This document shows, one piece after another, positions 7,581 through 16,273 of a DNA stretch of 64,000 nucleotides. The stretch covers positions 558,001 through 622,000 of the forward strand of contig NZ_JAQQXR010000001.1 in NCBI RefSeq assembly GCF_028595325.1. The letters run 5' to 3'. Every line of letters begins with the position of its first letter. The first letter of the stretch is position 1. The notes under the pieces are model-generated. The model saw only the letters and a list, made by a program, of their open reading frames with translations. It did not search any database and had not been told where the DNA came from. Source of the stretch: Janthinobacterium fluminis (GTDB taxonomy: Bacteria; Pseudomonadota; Gammaproteobacteria; Burkholderiales; Burkholderiaceae_D). A program made the position numbers and the translations under genes.

Positions 7581-8408
7581 ATGGCTTTCCCAGTGCTGAA
7601 TAATTATCTGGCCCGCTTGTCCGATACGCGCCAGGCCGCCACCAGCGTGTGGCTGGACGCCGAGGGCAAGGCCCAGGGGCGTTTTTTCAATTGCACGATG
7701 ACGAGCGCTTTCCAGCCGTTGCGCCAGCTCGATAGCGGCGCGGTGCTCGGCTTCGAGGGGCTGGCGCGCAGCGTGTCGGCGGCCGACTCTGGCCTGTCGC
7801 TGTGGAAGCTGCTCGACCACGCGGCCAGCGACGATGAGTCGGTCGAGCTCGACCGTTTGTGCCGGATGCTGCACGCCATCAATTTTTTCCGCCAGGACGG
7901 GGCGGCGCAGGCCGACCTGTACTTGAGCGTGCACGACCGTTTGCTGAGCGCCGTCAGCAGCAACCACGGCCACGCCTTCCAGCGCATCCTCGACGCGCTC
8001 GGCCTGCCGATAGCGCGCATCGTGCTGCAATTGCCGGCGGTGACGCCGAACCAGGGTTGGTTGTTGAATTATGTGGCCGATAATTACCGCCGCAATGGTT
8101 TCCGCCTGGCCGTCAACGTGGCGAGCCCGCGCGCGGCCGTCGCGCTGCTGGAACGGGTGCGCCCCGACACGATCAAGCTCGATGCCCGCGAGATCGGCGA
8201 CGAGTCCGCCGCCGCCGATTTGCTGGGGGTGTGCCATGCGGCGGGAGTGCGCGTCGTGTTCAAGCGGCTGGAGACGGGCAGGGCGCTCGACAGTTTGCGG
8301 CGCATCGGCGAGGCCAGCGGCCTGCCTATCGTTGCGCAAGGGTATTTGCTCGATACGCCGGGCGGCGTTTTGCTGGCGCGCCCTCTGGAGGCGCGCGCCG
8401 CGGCTTGA
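7581..8408 (+). CDS. Degenerate EAL-domain protein, probably non-catalytic
   Basis: The 275-residue product has the EAL fold: FQPLRQLDSGAVLGFEGLAR near residue 45, IKLDA near 200, and QGYLLDTPGG near 255. Key phosphodiesterase residues are changed. The VNLS asparagine block reads LYLS, the ELTE block reads LQLPA, the DDFG block is missing and VAEG reads VFKR. It is therefore unlikely to hydrolyse c-di-GMP and may be a c-di-GMP receptor or a protein-interaction module. The start follows a strong GAGGAG site. The frame stays open upstream, but without such a site. Confidence 0.78.
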   Translation: MAFPVLNNYLARLSDTRQAATSVWLDAEGKAQGRFFNCTMTSAFQPLRQLDSGAVLGFEGLARSVSAADSGLSLWKLLDHAASDDESVELDRLCRMLHAINFFRQDGAAQADLYLSVHDRLLSAVSSNHGHAFQRILDALGLPIARIVLQLPAVTPNQGWLLNYVADNYRRNGFRLAVNVASPRAAVALLERVRPDTIKLDAREIGDESAAADLLGVCHAAGVRVVFKRLETGRALDSLRRIGEASGLPIVAQGYLLDTPGGVLLARPLEARAAA

Positions 8409-8489
8409 CGCCGGCGCGATTGTCGCGCGGGGGTTTTTATTCCCCCCGACAATACGCTATAGTGAGCGCATTGATTCAATGGGTAACTT

Positions 8490-9221
8490 ATGGCATCGCG
8501 TAGAAATTTTCTTCAACAGGGATTCGGCCTGGCCGCCCTCGGCGTTATCACCAGTCCGATGATAGGTTGCGCCGCGCGCACCATCGCGCCCGGCCCGCTC
8601 GCAAGCAAGCACACCAAGCCGGCGGTCGCCGCGAAACCATCCGCCGGCGCGGCCCGCCCGGCCGCTCCCGCCGCGCAGGCGGCGTCCACCGAGCTGGCGC
8701 CGCCGCCCGATATTTTCGACGCCCAGGTGCTGGATCTGGAATTCTGGCTGCGGCCGCGGGTGCTGGAGTTGACGCGGCCGGCCAGCGGCGAGCGCGCCAA
8801 ATTGCTGTACTGGAAAGACGGCGAGGTGATCGACTCGGCCTACCAGGAATTGTGCCATCTGCTGCGCGACGTGAACGGTAAGGAGACGGCGCCCATCGAT
8901 CCGAAACTGCTGGAAACCTTGTGGGGCACGCAGGCTTTCGTGGCCCGCTACGGCATCGACCATCCGCTGGAAATTTTGTCCGGCTACCGCACGCCGAACT
9001 CGAACAAGCGCCTGATCGAGGCGGGCGTGCCGGCGGCCCGCCAGTCGCTGCATATCCAGGGGCGCGCGGCCGACATCCGCATCGCCAACTTGAACTCGGA
9101 GGTGCTCGGCTCCCTGGTGAAGAGTTTCCAGCAGGGCGGCGTCGGCTTTTACTACCGCGCCGGCCCGCGCGGCGGCTGGATTCACGCCGACACGGGCTTG
9201 AAGCGCACTTGGAAGGGTTGA
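8490..9221 (+). CDS. DUF882/YcbK-like murein peptidase (M15), exported
   Basis: The 243-residue protein has an N-terminal SRRNFLQQ twin-arginine-type motif. A hydrophobic stretch ending in MIGC could be a lipobox (Cys about residue 27). An Ala/Pro-rich linker runs to about residue 75. The peptidase domain shows the zinc-site motifs SLHIQGRAADIRI (SxHxxGxAxD) and WIHADTG near the C-terminus. Such proteins cut peptide cross-links in peptidoglycan. The ATG lies about 80 bp after the EAL gene, with no other gene on this strand directly behind. Confidence 0.85.
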   Translation: MASRRNFLQQGFGLAALGVITSPMIGCAARTIAPGPLASKHTKPAVAAKPSAGAARPAAPAAQAASTELAPPPDIFDAQVLDLEFWLRPRVLELTRPASGERAKLLYWKDGEVIDSAYQELCHLLRDVNGKETAPIDPKLLETLWGTQAFVARYGIDHPLEILSGYRTPNSNKRLIEAGVPAARQSLHIQGRAADIRIANLNSEVLGSLVKSFQQGGVGFYYRAGPRGGWIHADTGLKRTWKG

Positions 9222-9237
9222 CCCGGCCCAGACCCGC

Positions 9238-9450
9238 CTAGTCGTAGGAGTAGGGCTTCGGCGGCACGCTGTCCCGGCGCGCCAGCTCCTCTTCGGCCAG
9301 GTCGACGTTGTGGTCCCAGTAGATGTACCAGCCGTGCCGCTGGCTTGCCCCGACTTCCGGATGGGCGGCGAGAAAGCCGTCGATGAAGCGGGTGAATTCC
9401 GACACGTAGCCGCCATGGCCCGGCCGGTAGCGTATTTCCTTGCCTTGCAT
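9238..9450 (-). CDS. DUF3460 small conserved protein
   Basis: The 70-residue protein has the DUF3460 pattern known mainly from betaproteobacteria: YVSEFTRFIDGFLAAHPEV, then GWYIYWDHNVDL, and a C-terminal YSYD. No catalytic motif or membrane segment is visible and no function is known. It converges with the DUF882 gene, 16 bp away. Confidence 0.75.
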   Translation of the reverse strand: MQGKEIRYRPGHGGYVSEFTRFIDGFLAAHPEVGASQRHGWYIYWDHNVDLAEEELARRDSVPPKPYSYD

Positions 9451-9590
9451 GCTGCCTCCCTGCGCACCTGTCCCTTGGACCGCGGCGCCACGCCGGCGTT
9501 GCAGGGATTTTTGCCGTGTTGCCGCCGAACAGGGGATAATGTCGCTTTGGCTGGCCGCGCGGCCGGCGGCAATCTGGATTCGGGACCATC

Positions 9591-10025
9591 ATGCAAGGCG
9601 CAACAGACAACGATAGCGATACCCCGCAGCGGCCGCGTTTCCGCCCCTGCCCGTGGCAGCACCTGGAAACGGTGTATGACGTCGAGCTGTGGATCGAGGA
9701 GCACAACCGCAGCTTGCAGGAGCACATACGGCCGACGGAGAGCGGTTACGGCGTCTGCTTCACGCTGGCCGAGGGCGGCGAGATTTTCATGCAGACCAGC
9801 GCCGACGGCGCCGTCATTCTCGACGTGACGGCCGACGCCGACTGGGTGGCGCCGCTGATTTGCGCCGCCACCCAGTGTCCGGCGCCGGGCACCTCCTTGT
9901 GGATATTGCCGGACGATAAGCTGATCCAGTTGATCGCCGGCCTCAGCAGCCTGGTGGCGAGCACGACGCTGGTGGTCGGCCACCATTTCGGCGTCAAGCG
10001 CCGCGCGCCCGGCCTGGCCCGCTGA
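9591..10025 (+). CDS. Conserved hypothetical protein
   Basis: I do not recognise this 144-residue protein. It is soluble and acidic. It has an N-terminal WQHLETVYDVELWIEEHNRS segment, a beta-rich middle (GYGVCFTLAEGGEIFMQTS) and a C-terminal hydrophobic stretch LIAGLSSLVASTTLVVG, which is too weak to be called a membrane helix. Codon use matches the host. It is monocistronic, divergent from the DUF3460 gene. Confidence 0.6.
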   Translation: MQGATDNDSDTPQRPRFRPCPWQHLETVYDVELWIEEHNRSLQEHIRPTESGYGVCFTLAEGGEIFMQTSADGAVILDVTADADWVAPLICAATQCPAPGTSLWILPDDKLIQLIAGLSSLVASTTLVVGHHFGVKRRAPGLAR

Positions 10026-10108
10026 CGCGGCGGCGCAACGCGCCCGCCTTGCGCTGGGTCAGGGCGGCGCCTCTGGCGCGGCGCGGCACCGTCCTCTATG
10101 ATTCGAAA

Positions 10109-10169
10109 GCTGGGGACAGACCACGATTTTCAAGGAATAATTCCTTGAAAATCGTGGTCTGTCCCCAGC
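10109..10169. repeat. Perfect 61-bp palindrome (GGGGACAGACCACGATTTTC arms)
   Basis: Thirty bases from 10109 to 10138 are exactly complementary to 10140-10169 around a single central A. The arms begin GCTGGGGACAGACC. The 20-base core also occurs once at 2715-2734. It lies in the 260-bp gap before the GGDEF-EAL gene. The perfect symmetry suggests a mobile palindromic repeat (REP/MITE type) or an extremely stable hairpin. No T-run makes it a simple terminator. Confidence 0.85.
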
Positions 10170-10285
10170 CGTGGCGCCACGCTCGACAGCCGCAGGCTTG
10201 CATGCTAGTCTTACAGTGTCATGATTGCCCCCGCGCGCCCATGCGGCGCGCCACGATCCCCGCGGTTTGAGCCCGAAGGAACGAT

Positions 10286-12463
10286 ATGGACAAAGATCAG
10301 CATGCGCGGCCCGGGATCCAGGCACATCATGCCGTGATCGCCGCGATGGGGGGCACGCCGGAGCTTGCGCCCGAGGCCTCCTTCGACGAGGTGCCGCTCA
10401 GCCCGGAGCGCCTGCGCTTCGAACGCGAACAGGCGTATTTCAACGACATTTATCTGCTGGCGCCCGTCGGCTATTTCGTGCTGGCCTTCGATACCACGAT
10501 TTTGCAGGTGAACCTGGTGGGCGCCGACCTGCTGGGCATTCCCCGCGACCATCCGGGCCTGCACCATTTCCGCTCCTTCATCAGCGCGCCCTTCCTGCGC
10601 GACTTCGACAGTTTTGTGCACTTGGCGCTCAACAGCAGCCACCCCGAGCGCATCCAGTTGCAGATGACGCGCGGGCGCCACGACCAGGGTTTCCCGGCAA
10701 CCTTGCTGGCCAGCGCAGATGGCAGCGGCCAGGCTTTCCGCGTCGTGCTGGAGCTGGCCGAAGGCAAGCTGGCGGCGCTGGAGCGCAGCGAGGAGCGCTT
10801 CCGCCGCATCGTCCATAGCGCCGAGGAGGGCATTTGGGAAATCGACGCGGCGGCGCGCACCAGTTTCGTCAATCCGAAGATGGCGCAGATGCTGGGCTAC
10901 CGCATCGAGGACATGCTCGACAAGCCGCTGGTGGCCTTCATGGACGACGAGGGCCGCGCCATGCTGGAGCGCAATATCGCGCGGCGCCAGCAGGGCATCG
11001 CCGAGCGCCACGAGTTCAAGTTCATCCGCCGCGACGGCAGCGAGCTGTGGGCGACGCTGGCGACCAATCCCATCTTCGACGGCGAGAGCGCCTACCTGGG
11101 CGCGCTGGCGCTGGTGACCGACATCACCGAGCGCAAGGAGTCGTCGGCGCGCATCTGGCAGCAGGCCAATTTCGACGAGTTGACGGCGTTGCCGAACCGC
11201 CACATGTTCCTCGACCGCCTGAAGAACGAGATGAAGAAGGCGGGCCGGCATGGCCGTTTCGTGGCGCTGCTGTTCATCGACCTCGACCACTTCAAGGAAG
11301 TCAACGACCGCCTCGGCCACGACCGCGGCGACCTGTTGCTGGCCGGCGCCTCGCGCCGCATCGTCGAGTGCGTGCGCGGCAGCGACACGGTGGCGCGCCT
11401 GGGCGGCGACGAGTTCACGGTGATCCTGGCCGGCTTCGACCAGTTGACCAGCGTCGAGCGGGTGGCGCAGGAGATGGTGGGACGGCTGGCCCGGCCGTTC
11501 GAGCTCGACGGCGAGCAGGCGCTGGTGTCGGCCAGCATCGGCATCGCCCTGTATCCGTCCGACGCGCCCGACATCGAGGAGTTGATGCGCCACGCCGACC
11601 AGGCCATGTACGCGGCCAAGAGCGCCGGGCGCAACCGCTACAGCTATTTCACGGCTGATTTGCAGGCGGCCGCGCAATTGCGGCTGCGCACCGTGCTGGA
11701 CTTGCGCGAGGCGCTGGCCGGCCAGCAGTTCGAGATCCATTACCAGCCCATCGTCAGCCTGCGCAACGGCACCGTCGAGCGGGCCGAGGCGCTGCTGCGC
11801 TGGCGCCATCCGGAGCGCGGCTTGCTCAGCCCCGGCGAATTCCTCCCGTTCGCCATCTCGGCCGGCCTGATCGTCGAGATCGGCGACTGGGTGTTCCGCC
11901 AGGCCGTGCTGCAATTGAAGTCTTGGCAGGCCGAGCTGAGCCCCGGCTTCCAGATCTGCGTCAACAAGTCGCCCGTCGAATTCCGCAGCGACGCCGCGTT
12001 CTACCAGGGCTGGATCGACCATCTGGCGCAGCAGGGCTTGCCGGCGCGCTCGATCGTCATCGAAATCACCGAGGGCGTGCTGCAGGACGAGGGGCGGCCC
12101 GTCATCGAGCGCCTGCGCCAGTTCCGCGAGATGGGCTTGCAGGTGGCGCTGGACGACTTCGGCAGCGGCTATTTTTCGCTGTCCTGCCTGAGGAAACTCG
12201 ACATCGACTACCTGAAGATCGACCCGTCCTTCGTGCGCCAGTTGCAGCCGGGTTCGGCCGACCTGGCGCTGTGCGAGGCCATCATCGCGATGGCCCACAA
12301 GCTGGGGCTCGATGTCGTGGCGGAGGGGGTGGAGACGGCGGCGCAGCGCGATTTGCTGGCCGCCGCCGGTTGCGACTATGCGCAGGGTTATGTGTTCGCG
12401 CCGGCCTTGCCGGCCGCGCAACTGGCGCTGATGGCGCGGGCGGCGCGCCTGCCCCCGCCTTAG
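10286..12463 (+). CDS. PAS-GGDEF-EAL cyclic-di-GMP turnover protein
   Basis: The 725-residue protein carries a PAS-like N-terminal sensor (about 50-130), a second PAS/PAC domain (about 165-290), a GGDEF domain and an EAL domain. The GGDEF motif is intact (RLGGDEF), with an inhibitory I-site RGSD five residues upstream. The EAL domain keeps EALLRW, EITEG, DDFGSGY, KIDPSF and AEGVET, so both cyclase and phosphodiesterase activities are possible. No membrane helices are seen, so it is probably cytoplasmic. The ATG follows AAGGA. It ends 4 bp inside the convergent flagellar gene, linking c-di-GMP control with the motility locus by position. Confidence 0.93.
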   Translation: MDKDQHARPGIQAHHAVIAAMGGTPELAPEASFDEVPLSPERLRFEREQAYFNDIYLLAPVGYFVLAFDTTILQVNLVGADLLGIPRDHPGLHHFRSFISAPFLRDFDSFVHLALNSSHPERIQLQMTRGRHDQGFPATLLASADGSGQAFRVVLELAEGKLAALERSEERFRRIVHSAEEGIWEIDAAARTSFVNPKMAQMLGYRIEDMLDKPLVAFMDDEGRAMLERNIARRQQGIAERHEFKFIRRDGSELWATLATNPIFDGESAYLGALALVTDITERKESSARIWQQANFDELTALPNRHMFLDRLKNEMKKAGRHGRFVALLFIDLDHFKEVNDRLGHDRGDLLLAGASRRIVECVRGSDTVARLGGDEFTVILAGFDQLTSVERVAQEMVGRLARPFELDGEQALVSASIGIALYPSDAPDIEELMRHADQAMYAAKSAGRNRYSYFTADLQAAAQLRLRTVLDLREALAGQQFEIHYQPIVSLRNGTVERAEALLRWRHPERGLLSPGEFLPFAISAGLIVEIGDWVFRQAVLQLKSWQAELSPGFQICVNKSPVEFRSDAAFYQGWIDHLAQQGLPARSIVIEITEGVLQDEGRPVIERLRQFREMGLQVALDDFGSGYFSLSCLRKLDIDYLKIDPSFVRQLQPGSADLALCEAIIAMAHKLGLDVVAEGVETAAQRDLLAAAGCDYAQGYVFAPALPAAQLALMARAARLPPP

Positions 12464-13503
12464 CGCAGGCCCAGCAGCGAGAGCACGCGCTCGCGGCTGA
12501 TGCCGACGAGGGCCGAGGTGATCGCCAGCAGCGATTCGTAGCCGGGCTTGGTGGCCTGGTCGGAGAATTTCGCCGCCAGCCGGTCCATGCTGACGGCGGC
12601 GTCGGCCGGCTGCGCCGTGGCGACCCGGCTCGATGCCGCGGCCAGCGCCAGGCGCACCGTGTCGCGCGCCTGCTGCATCTGCGCCAGCGCGTGCATCACC
12701 TGCTGCAGCGTGTTGCGCAGCGCCTCGATGTCTTCCGTGCCCCAGTTGTCCGGCGCGATCGCCGGCGCCGCCTCTTCGGTGCTGACCCGGTTCATCTGCC
12801 CGGTCGGGAAGCGGATGCCGCCGCCGCGCACCGACAGCGTGTCGCGCACGCCCGGCCAGTCGCCTTCCGCCGTGCTGAAGAGCAGTTCGCCGGCGTCGTC
12901 GGCGCTGACGCGGATGTTCGACGGTGCCAGCGCGCGGTCGAAGCGCTGGACGATTTCTTCGGCCGACAGGCCCGGTTCGATGTTCACCGAGCGCAGCGAC
13001 TGGCTGGCGCCGCCGACGGAGAAGGCCAGCACTTCGCGGGCGCCGTTTTGCAGATTCGCCAGGTTCAGGCCGCGCACGCGGAACTGCTGGGTGGCCGGCG
13101 GCGGGCTGTTGAACTGCAGTTGCGCGTCGAGCGTGCCGCCGGAGGCGCGCTGGCGCGAGCGCCAGGTGTTGCTGAACTGGCGCACGCGCGCCTCGACCTG
13201 GCCTTCGCGGCCCTGGCGCGCGGCCAGCTTGGCGGCCAGCTCGCTTTTCAGCGCCTGCAACTGGCTGGTGCTTTGTTCGAGGAAGTCGAGGGCTTGCTGG
13301 GCGCTCGAGATATCGCCCTGCAACTGGTGGTCCCAGTTGCTCAGACCGCGCCGCAGCGGCGCCGGCGCGGCGCCGGCCGCGTCTGTCGCCGCCGCGCCGT
13401 TGCCGCTGCCGTTGAGCGTAACGGCCGCCTCATCCACGACGCGGGCGCTGCCGGCGCCGCTGGAGGCGATTCCCGAGGGTAGGTTGAGTTGGGCGATTTG
13501 CAT
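12460..13503 (-). CDS. Hook-associated-like protein at the LafW position
   Basis: The 347-residue protein directly follows flgL on the same strand (5-bp gap). This is the position of lafW, a hook-associated gene, in Flag-2 lateral systems. A coiled-coil-like segment (about 60-115, QALDFLEQSTSQLQALKSEL) is followed by a region resembling the flagellin hook IN motif (EVLAFSVGGASQSLRSVNIE... near 175-240). The C-terminal part is helical. No signal peptide is present, consistent with export by the flagellar type III apparatus. Identification rests mainly on position. Confidence 0.55.
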   Translation of the reverse strand: MQIAQLNLPSGIASSGAGSARVVDEAAVTLNGSGNGAAATDAAGAAPAPLRRGLSNWDHQLQGDISSAQQALDFLEQSTSQLQALKSELAAKLAARQGREGQVEARVRQFSNTWRSRQRASGGTLDAQLQFNSPPPATQQFRVRGLNLANLQNGAREVLAFSVGGASQSLRSVNIEPGLSAEEIVQRFDRALAPSNIRVSADDAGELLFSTAEGDWPGVRDTLSVRGGGIRFPTGQMNRVSTEEAAPAIAPDNWGTEDIEALRNTLQQVMHALAQMQQARDTVRLALAAASSRVATAQPADAAVSMDRLAAKFSDQATKPGYESLLAITSALVGISRERVLSLLGLR

Positions 13504-13508
13504 GATGG

Positions 13509-14405
13509 TCAGATGACGTCGAACAGGGACATGTTGCCGATCTTGGCGTAAGCCTTGTAGGTCGCCTGCAGGGCCAGTTGGTAGCCGTTCAGTTCGGTCA
13601 TGCCTTCGGCCATGTCGGCTTTCTGGATGTCGCTGCGCGCGATCTTGTTCGACAGCGACACATTTTCGTGGTTGTTCTGCAGCGTCGTCAGGATGTTTTG
13701 CGCGCCGCCGAAGGTGGCGATCTTGGAGGACATATTGTCCATGGCGGTGTCGGTGCCATTCATGGCGTCAATGACAAGCGCGCGCACGGCGGGGTCGTTC
13801 GGGTTGACGCCGGGGGCGGTCAGCGCGTTGATCGCCAAGGTGAGCTTGTTGAGGGACGTTTCCAGTCCGCTGACGTCGACGTTGGCGGCCTGGTTGACGC
13901 CGTTGCCCACCACCACCGTCTGGGTGTCCGTGTTGCCTGCATAGGTGTAGGTGCCGGCGGCCAGGACCAGCGGCGCCGTGTTCGTGGCCGTGCCGGAAAA
14001 CATGAAGCGGCCTTCCTGGTCCTTCAGGTTGGCCGTGTAGAAAATACTGTCGCGATAGGCGGTCAGCGAGGTGGTCATCGCGTTGAGGTCGGCCGGCGCG
14101 TTGGTGCCGTTTGCCGCCCACACGAGCATGTCGCGGATCTCGCCGAAGTCGCCGACGATGCTCGACAGCGAAGTCTCGTTTTTCATCAGGCGCGTCTTGA
14201 CGGAGGCGATATTGTCGATATATTGCTCGACGATGGATTGCTCGCGGGTCAGGCGCGACACGCGCACGCTGCTGATCGGGTCGTCCGACGGCAGCTGGAT
14301 GCGCATGCCCGAGGCCATTTGCTGGGTCAGATAACTGATGCGCTCCTGATTCGTCTGGATCGAGGTGTTGATGAGGGTTTGGAACTGGCTGGTGGCTACG
14401 CGCAT
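13509..14405 (-). CDS. flgL: FlgL hook-filament junction protein
   Basis: The 298-residue protein begins MRVATSQFQTLINTSIQTNQ and has the flagellin-like N-terminal coiled-coil (QMASGMRIQLPSDDP). It also has the matching C-terminal helix (LNGYQLALQATYKAYAKI). FlgL forms the second junction ring between hook and filament. Length is near the family norm. It lies 10 bp after flgK in the long minus-strand rod-hook operon. Confidence 0.94.
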   Translation of the reverse strand: MRVATSQFQTLINTSIQTNQERISYLTQQMASGMRIQLPSDDPISSVRVSRLTREQSIVEQYIDNIASVKTRLMKNETSLSSIVGDFGEIRDMLVWAANGTNAPADLNAMTTSLTAYRDSIFYTANLKDQEGRFMFSGTATNTAPLVLAAGTYTYAGNTDTQTVVVGNGVNQAANVDVSGLETSLNKLTLAINALTAPGVNPNDPAVRALVIDAMNGTDTAMDNMSSKIATFGGAQNILTTLQNNHENVSLSNKIARSDIQKADMAEGMTELNGYQLALQATYKAYAKIGNMSLFDVI

Positions 14406-14415
14406 GGGTCTCTCC

Positions 14416-15789
14416 TTAGCTCATCATTGCCAGCGTGGCGTCGAACATCTGGTTCGCCGCCGCAATGACTTTCATATTTGCCTGGAACATATTCTGGAAC
14501 TCCAGCAGGTTGACACCTTCCTCGTCTTTGTTCACGGCGCTGGTCGCCTTCCAGTCGGCCACGGCCTGGTTGCGCACCGTCACCGCCGTCTGCAGCAGGG
14601 CCTTGTTTTTCTGGCTGGTGATGGCCAGCTTGCCGACCAGCTGGGTGTCGGCGTCGCCGATCGGCATCGGGCTCATGCCCGGCAGCGTCACGGGGTTGTT
14701 CTTGATCTTGATCAGCGCCTGCAGATTGGTGCTGTCGCCCTGGCCGCCGCCGACTTTGGCCAGCGCCAGCTTGTCGGCCGTGAAGCCGGGCGTCAGGGTG
14801 AGCACGCTGGCGCTGCTGGCGTTGAAGACGAACAGCGGCGTGCCGGCGGCGCCGGCCATGGTGATGCCGGCGGCCAGTTGGGCGTTGATGTCGATGGCCA
14901 GTTGCTGGGCGATGCCTTGCACCGACTGCTGCATGGGGCGCAGCACGTCGCGTTCGTAGCCGCCCAGGCCGCCGAGCTGGCCGCCGACGCTGACGTTGTC
15001 GACGATGAAGGTGGAGGTCGTGAACGTCAGGCTCAGCACTTGCTGGTTGCTGACGTCGAGCGCTGACGTCATCGAGCCGGCGATGTTGCCGATGACCAGG
15101 GGTTGGCCCGTCTTCAGGGCCACGTTGCGGCTGCCGTCGGGCTGGTCGATCACTTCCAGCGACATCTGCGAGGCGAGGCTGTCGATGGCTTCGTCGCGGG
15201 CGTCGATCAGCGTCGACACATTGGTGCCGGTGGCGCCGGCGCTGGTGATCTTGCCGTTCAGGGCGGCGATGCTGGCCAGGGTCGTGTTCACCTGCGGGAT
15301 GATGGCGTCGCGCTGCTGATGCACCGACAGCAACTGGTTGTTCATGACGCTGTTGATGCTGTTGAAATGTTGGCTCATGGCGTCGGCGGCCGTGACGATC
15401 TGCTGGCGCAGCGGGGTCGACGTCGGATCGACGCCGGCCGCGTTGAGGGCCTTGAAGAAGCTGTCGACGCCGTTGCTGATGCTCGACAGGTCGTCGCCCA
15501 TGATGCGTTCCAGCTGGGTCAGGTAGGGCTGGGTCTGGGTGTACAAGCCTTGCTCGGAGGCGCCGCGCCACATCTGCTGGTTCTTGTAGCTGTCGCTGAA
15601 GCGGATCAGGCCCATCACCTCGACGCCGTCGCCGGCCGACATCACGCCGTTGCGGCCGGCCACGGCGCCCAGCAGCACGCCCTGGCGGGTGTAACCCTTG
15701 GTCTGCAGGTTGGCAATATTTTGGCTGGCCGCGTTGACGCCGGCCTGGGCTGCCAGCGATCCGCTCAGCGCATTGTTAATGATGCTCAT
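14416..15789 (-). CDS. flgK: FlgK hook-filament junction protein
   Basis: The 457-residue protein starts with the FlgK signature (NNALSGSLAAQAGVN and SQNIANLQTKGYTRQ, about residues 5-36). It ends with VNLLEFQNMFQANMKVIAAANQMFD. It is the first hook-associated protein assembled on the hook tip. It is shorter than typical polar FlgK proteins (about 550 residues), as expected for a reduced middle domain. It sits in order between flgJ and flgL. Confidence 0.94.
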   Translation of the reverse strand: MSIINNALSGSLAAQAGVNAASQNIANLQTKGYTRQGVLLGAVAGRNGVMSAGDGVEVMGLIRFSDSYKNQQMWRGASEQGLYTQTQPYLTQLERIMGDDLSSISNGVDSFFKALNAAGVDPTSTPLRQQIVTAADAMSQHFNSINSVMNNQLLSVHQQRDAIIPQVNTTLASIAALNGKITSAGATGTNVSTLIDARDEAIDSLASQMSLEVIDQPDGSRNVALKTGQPLVIGNIAGSMTSALDVSNQQVLSLTFTTSTFIVDNVSVGGQLGGLGGYERDVLRPMQQSVQGIAQQLAIDINAQLAAGITMAGAAGTPLFVFNASSASVLTLTPGFTADKLALAKVGGGQGDSTNLQALIKIKNNPVTLPGMSPMPIGDADTQLVGKLAITSQKNKALLQTAVTVRNQAVADWKATSAVNKDEEGVNLLEFQNMFQANMKVIAAANQMFDATLAMMS

Positions 15790-15886
15790 CGTGTAATGTT
15801 CTTTCTTGGTAACGATTTGTGCGGAGGCGCCAAAGGGCAGCCCGTTTTCCTGTCACTAGCTACAGGCGACCGATTGCGCTAGGGCA

Positions 15887-16264
15887 TTAAACGCCGGCCG
15901 CAGATTTTTCCGCGCCGGGCAGGCTGGCGGCCGGCTGCTGCGGCGCGGCCGGCGCCGGCGGCAGCAACTGGCGCAGGATGGCGTCGGCGATGCCGAAGGC
16001 GCGCTGGCTGGCCATCTTGTCGGCCACCATGGTGTCGGCCATGTCGAGCATGTCGGCGTTGACGGGGTCCTTGAAGACGCTGTCCTCGCCGGCCATCTCG
16101 CGCGTGCCGGCGCGCATCTGGTGCAGCATGTGGGCGATGAAGAAGCCCTCGAACTGCACGGCGGCCTGGGTGGCCTTGGCGACGTAGCGGGGATCGGGGC
16201 CGGCCACCGCGGCGTCGTCGGCGGCGGCGAGGGGGGCGGTGGCGGAGCGGGAGAGCGGATTCAT
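15887..16264 (-). CDS. flgJ: FlgJ rod-binding protein, N-terminal domain only
   Basis: The 125-residue protein matches the rod-cap domain of FlgJ: KATQAAVQFEGFFIAHMLHQMR, GEDSVFKDPVNADMLDMADTMVADKMA and GIADAILRQL. The muramidase/glucosaminidase half usually fused in gammaproteobacteria is absent. A separate glucosaminidase gene lies at 23237-23986. A gap of about 97 bp separates it from flgK. It follows flgI closely. Confidence 0.9.
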   Translation of the reverse strand: MNPLSRSATAPLAAADDAAVAGPDPRYVAKATQAAVQFEGFFIAHMLHQMRAGTREMAGEDSVFKDPVNADMLDMADTMVADKMASQRAFGIADAILRQLLPPAPAAPQQPAASLPGAEKSAAGV

Positions 16265-16273
16265 GGCATTCCT

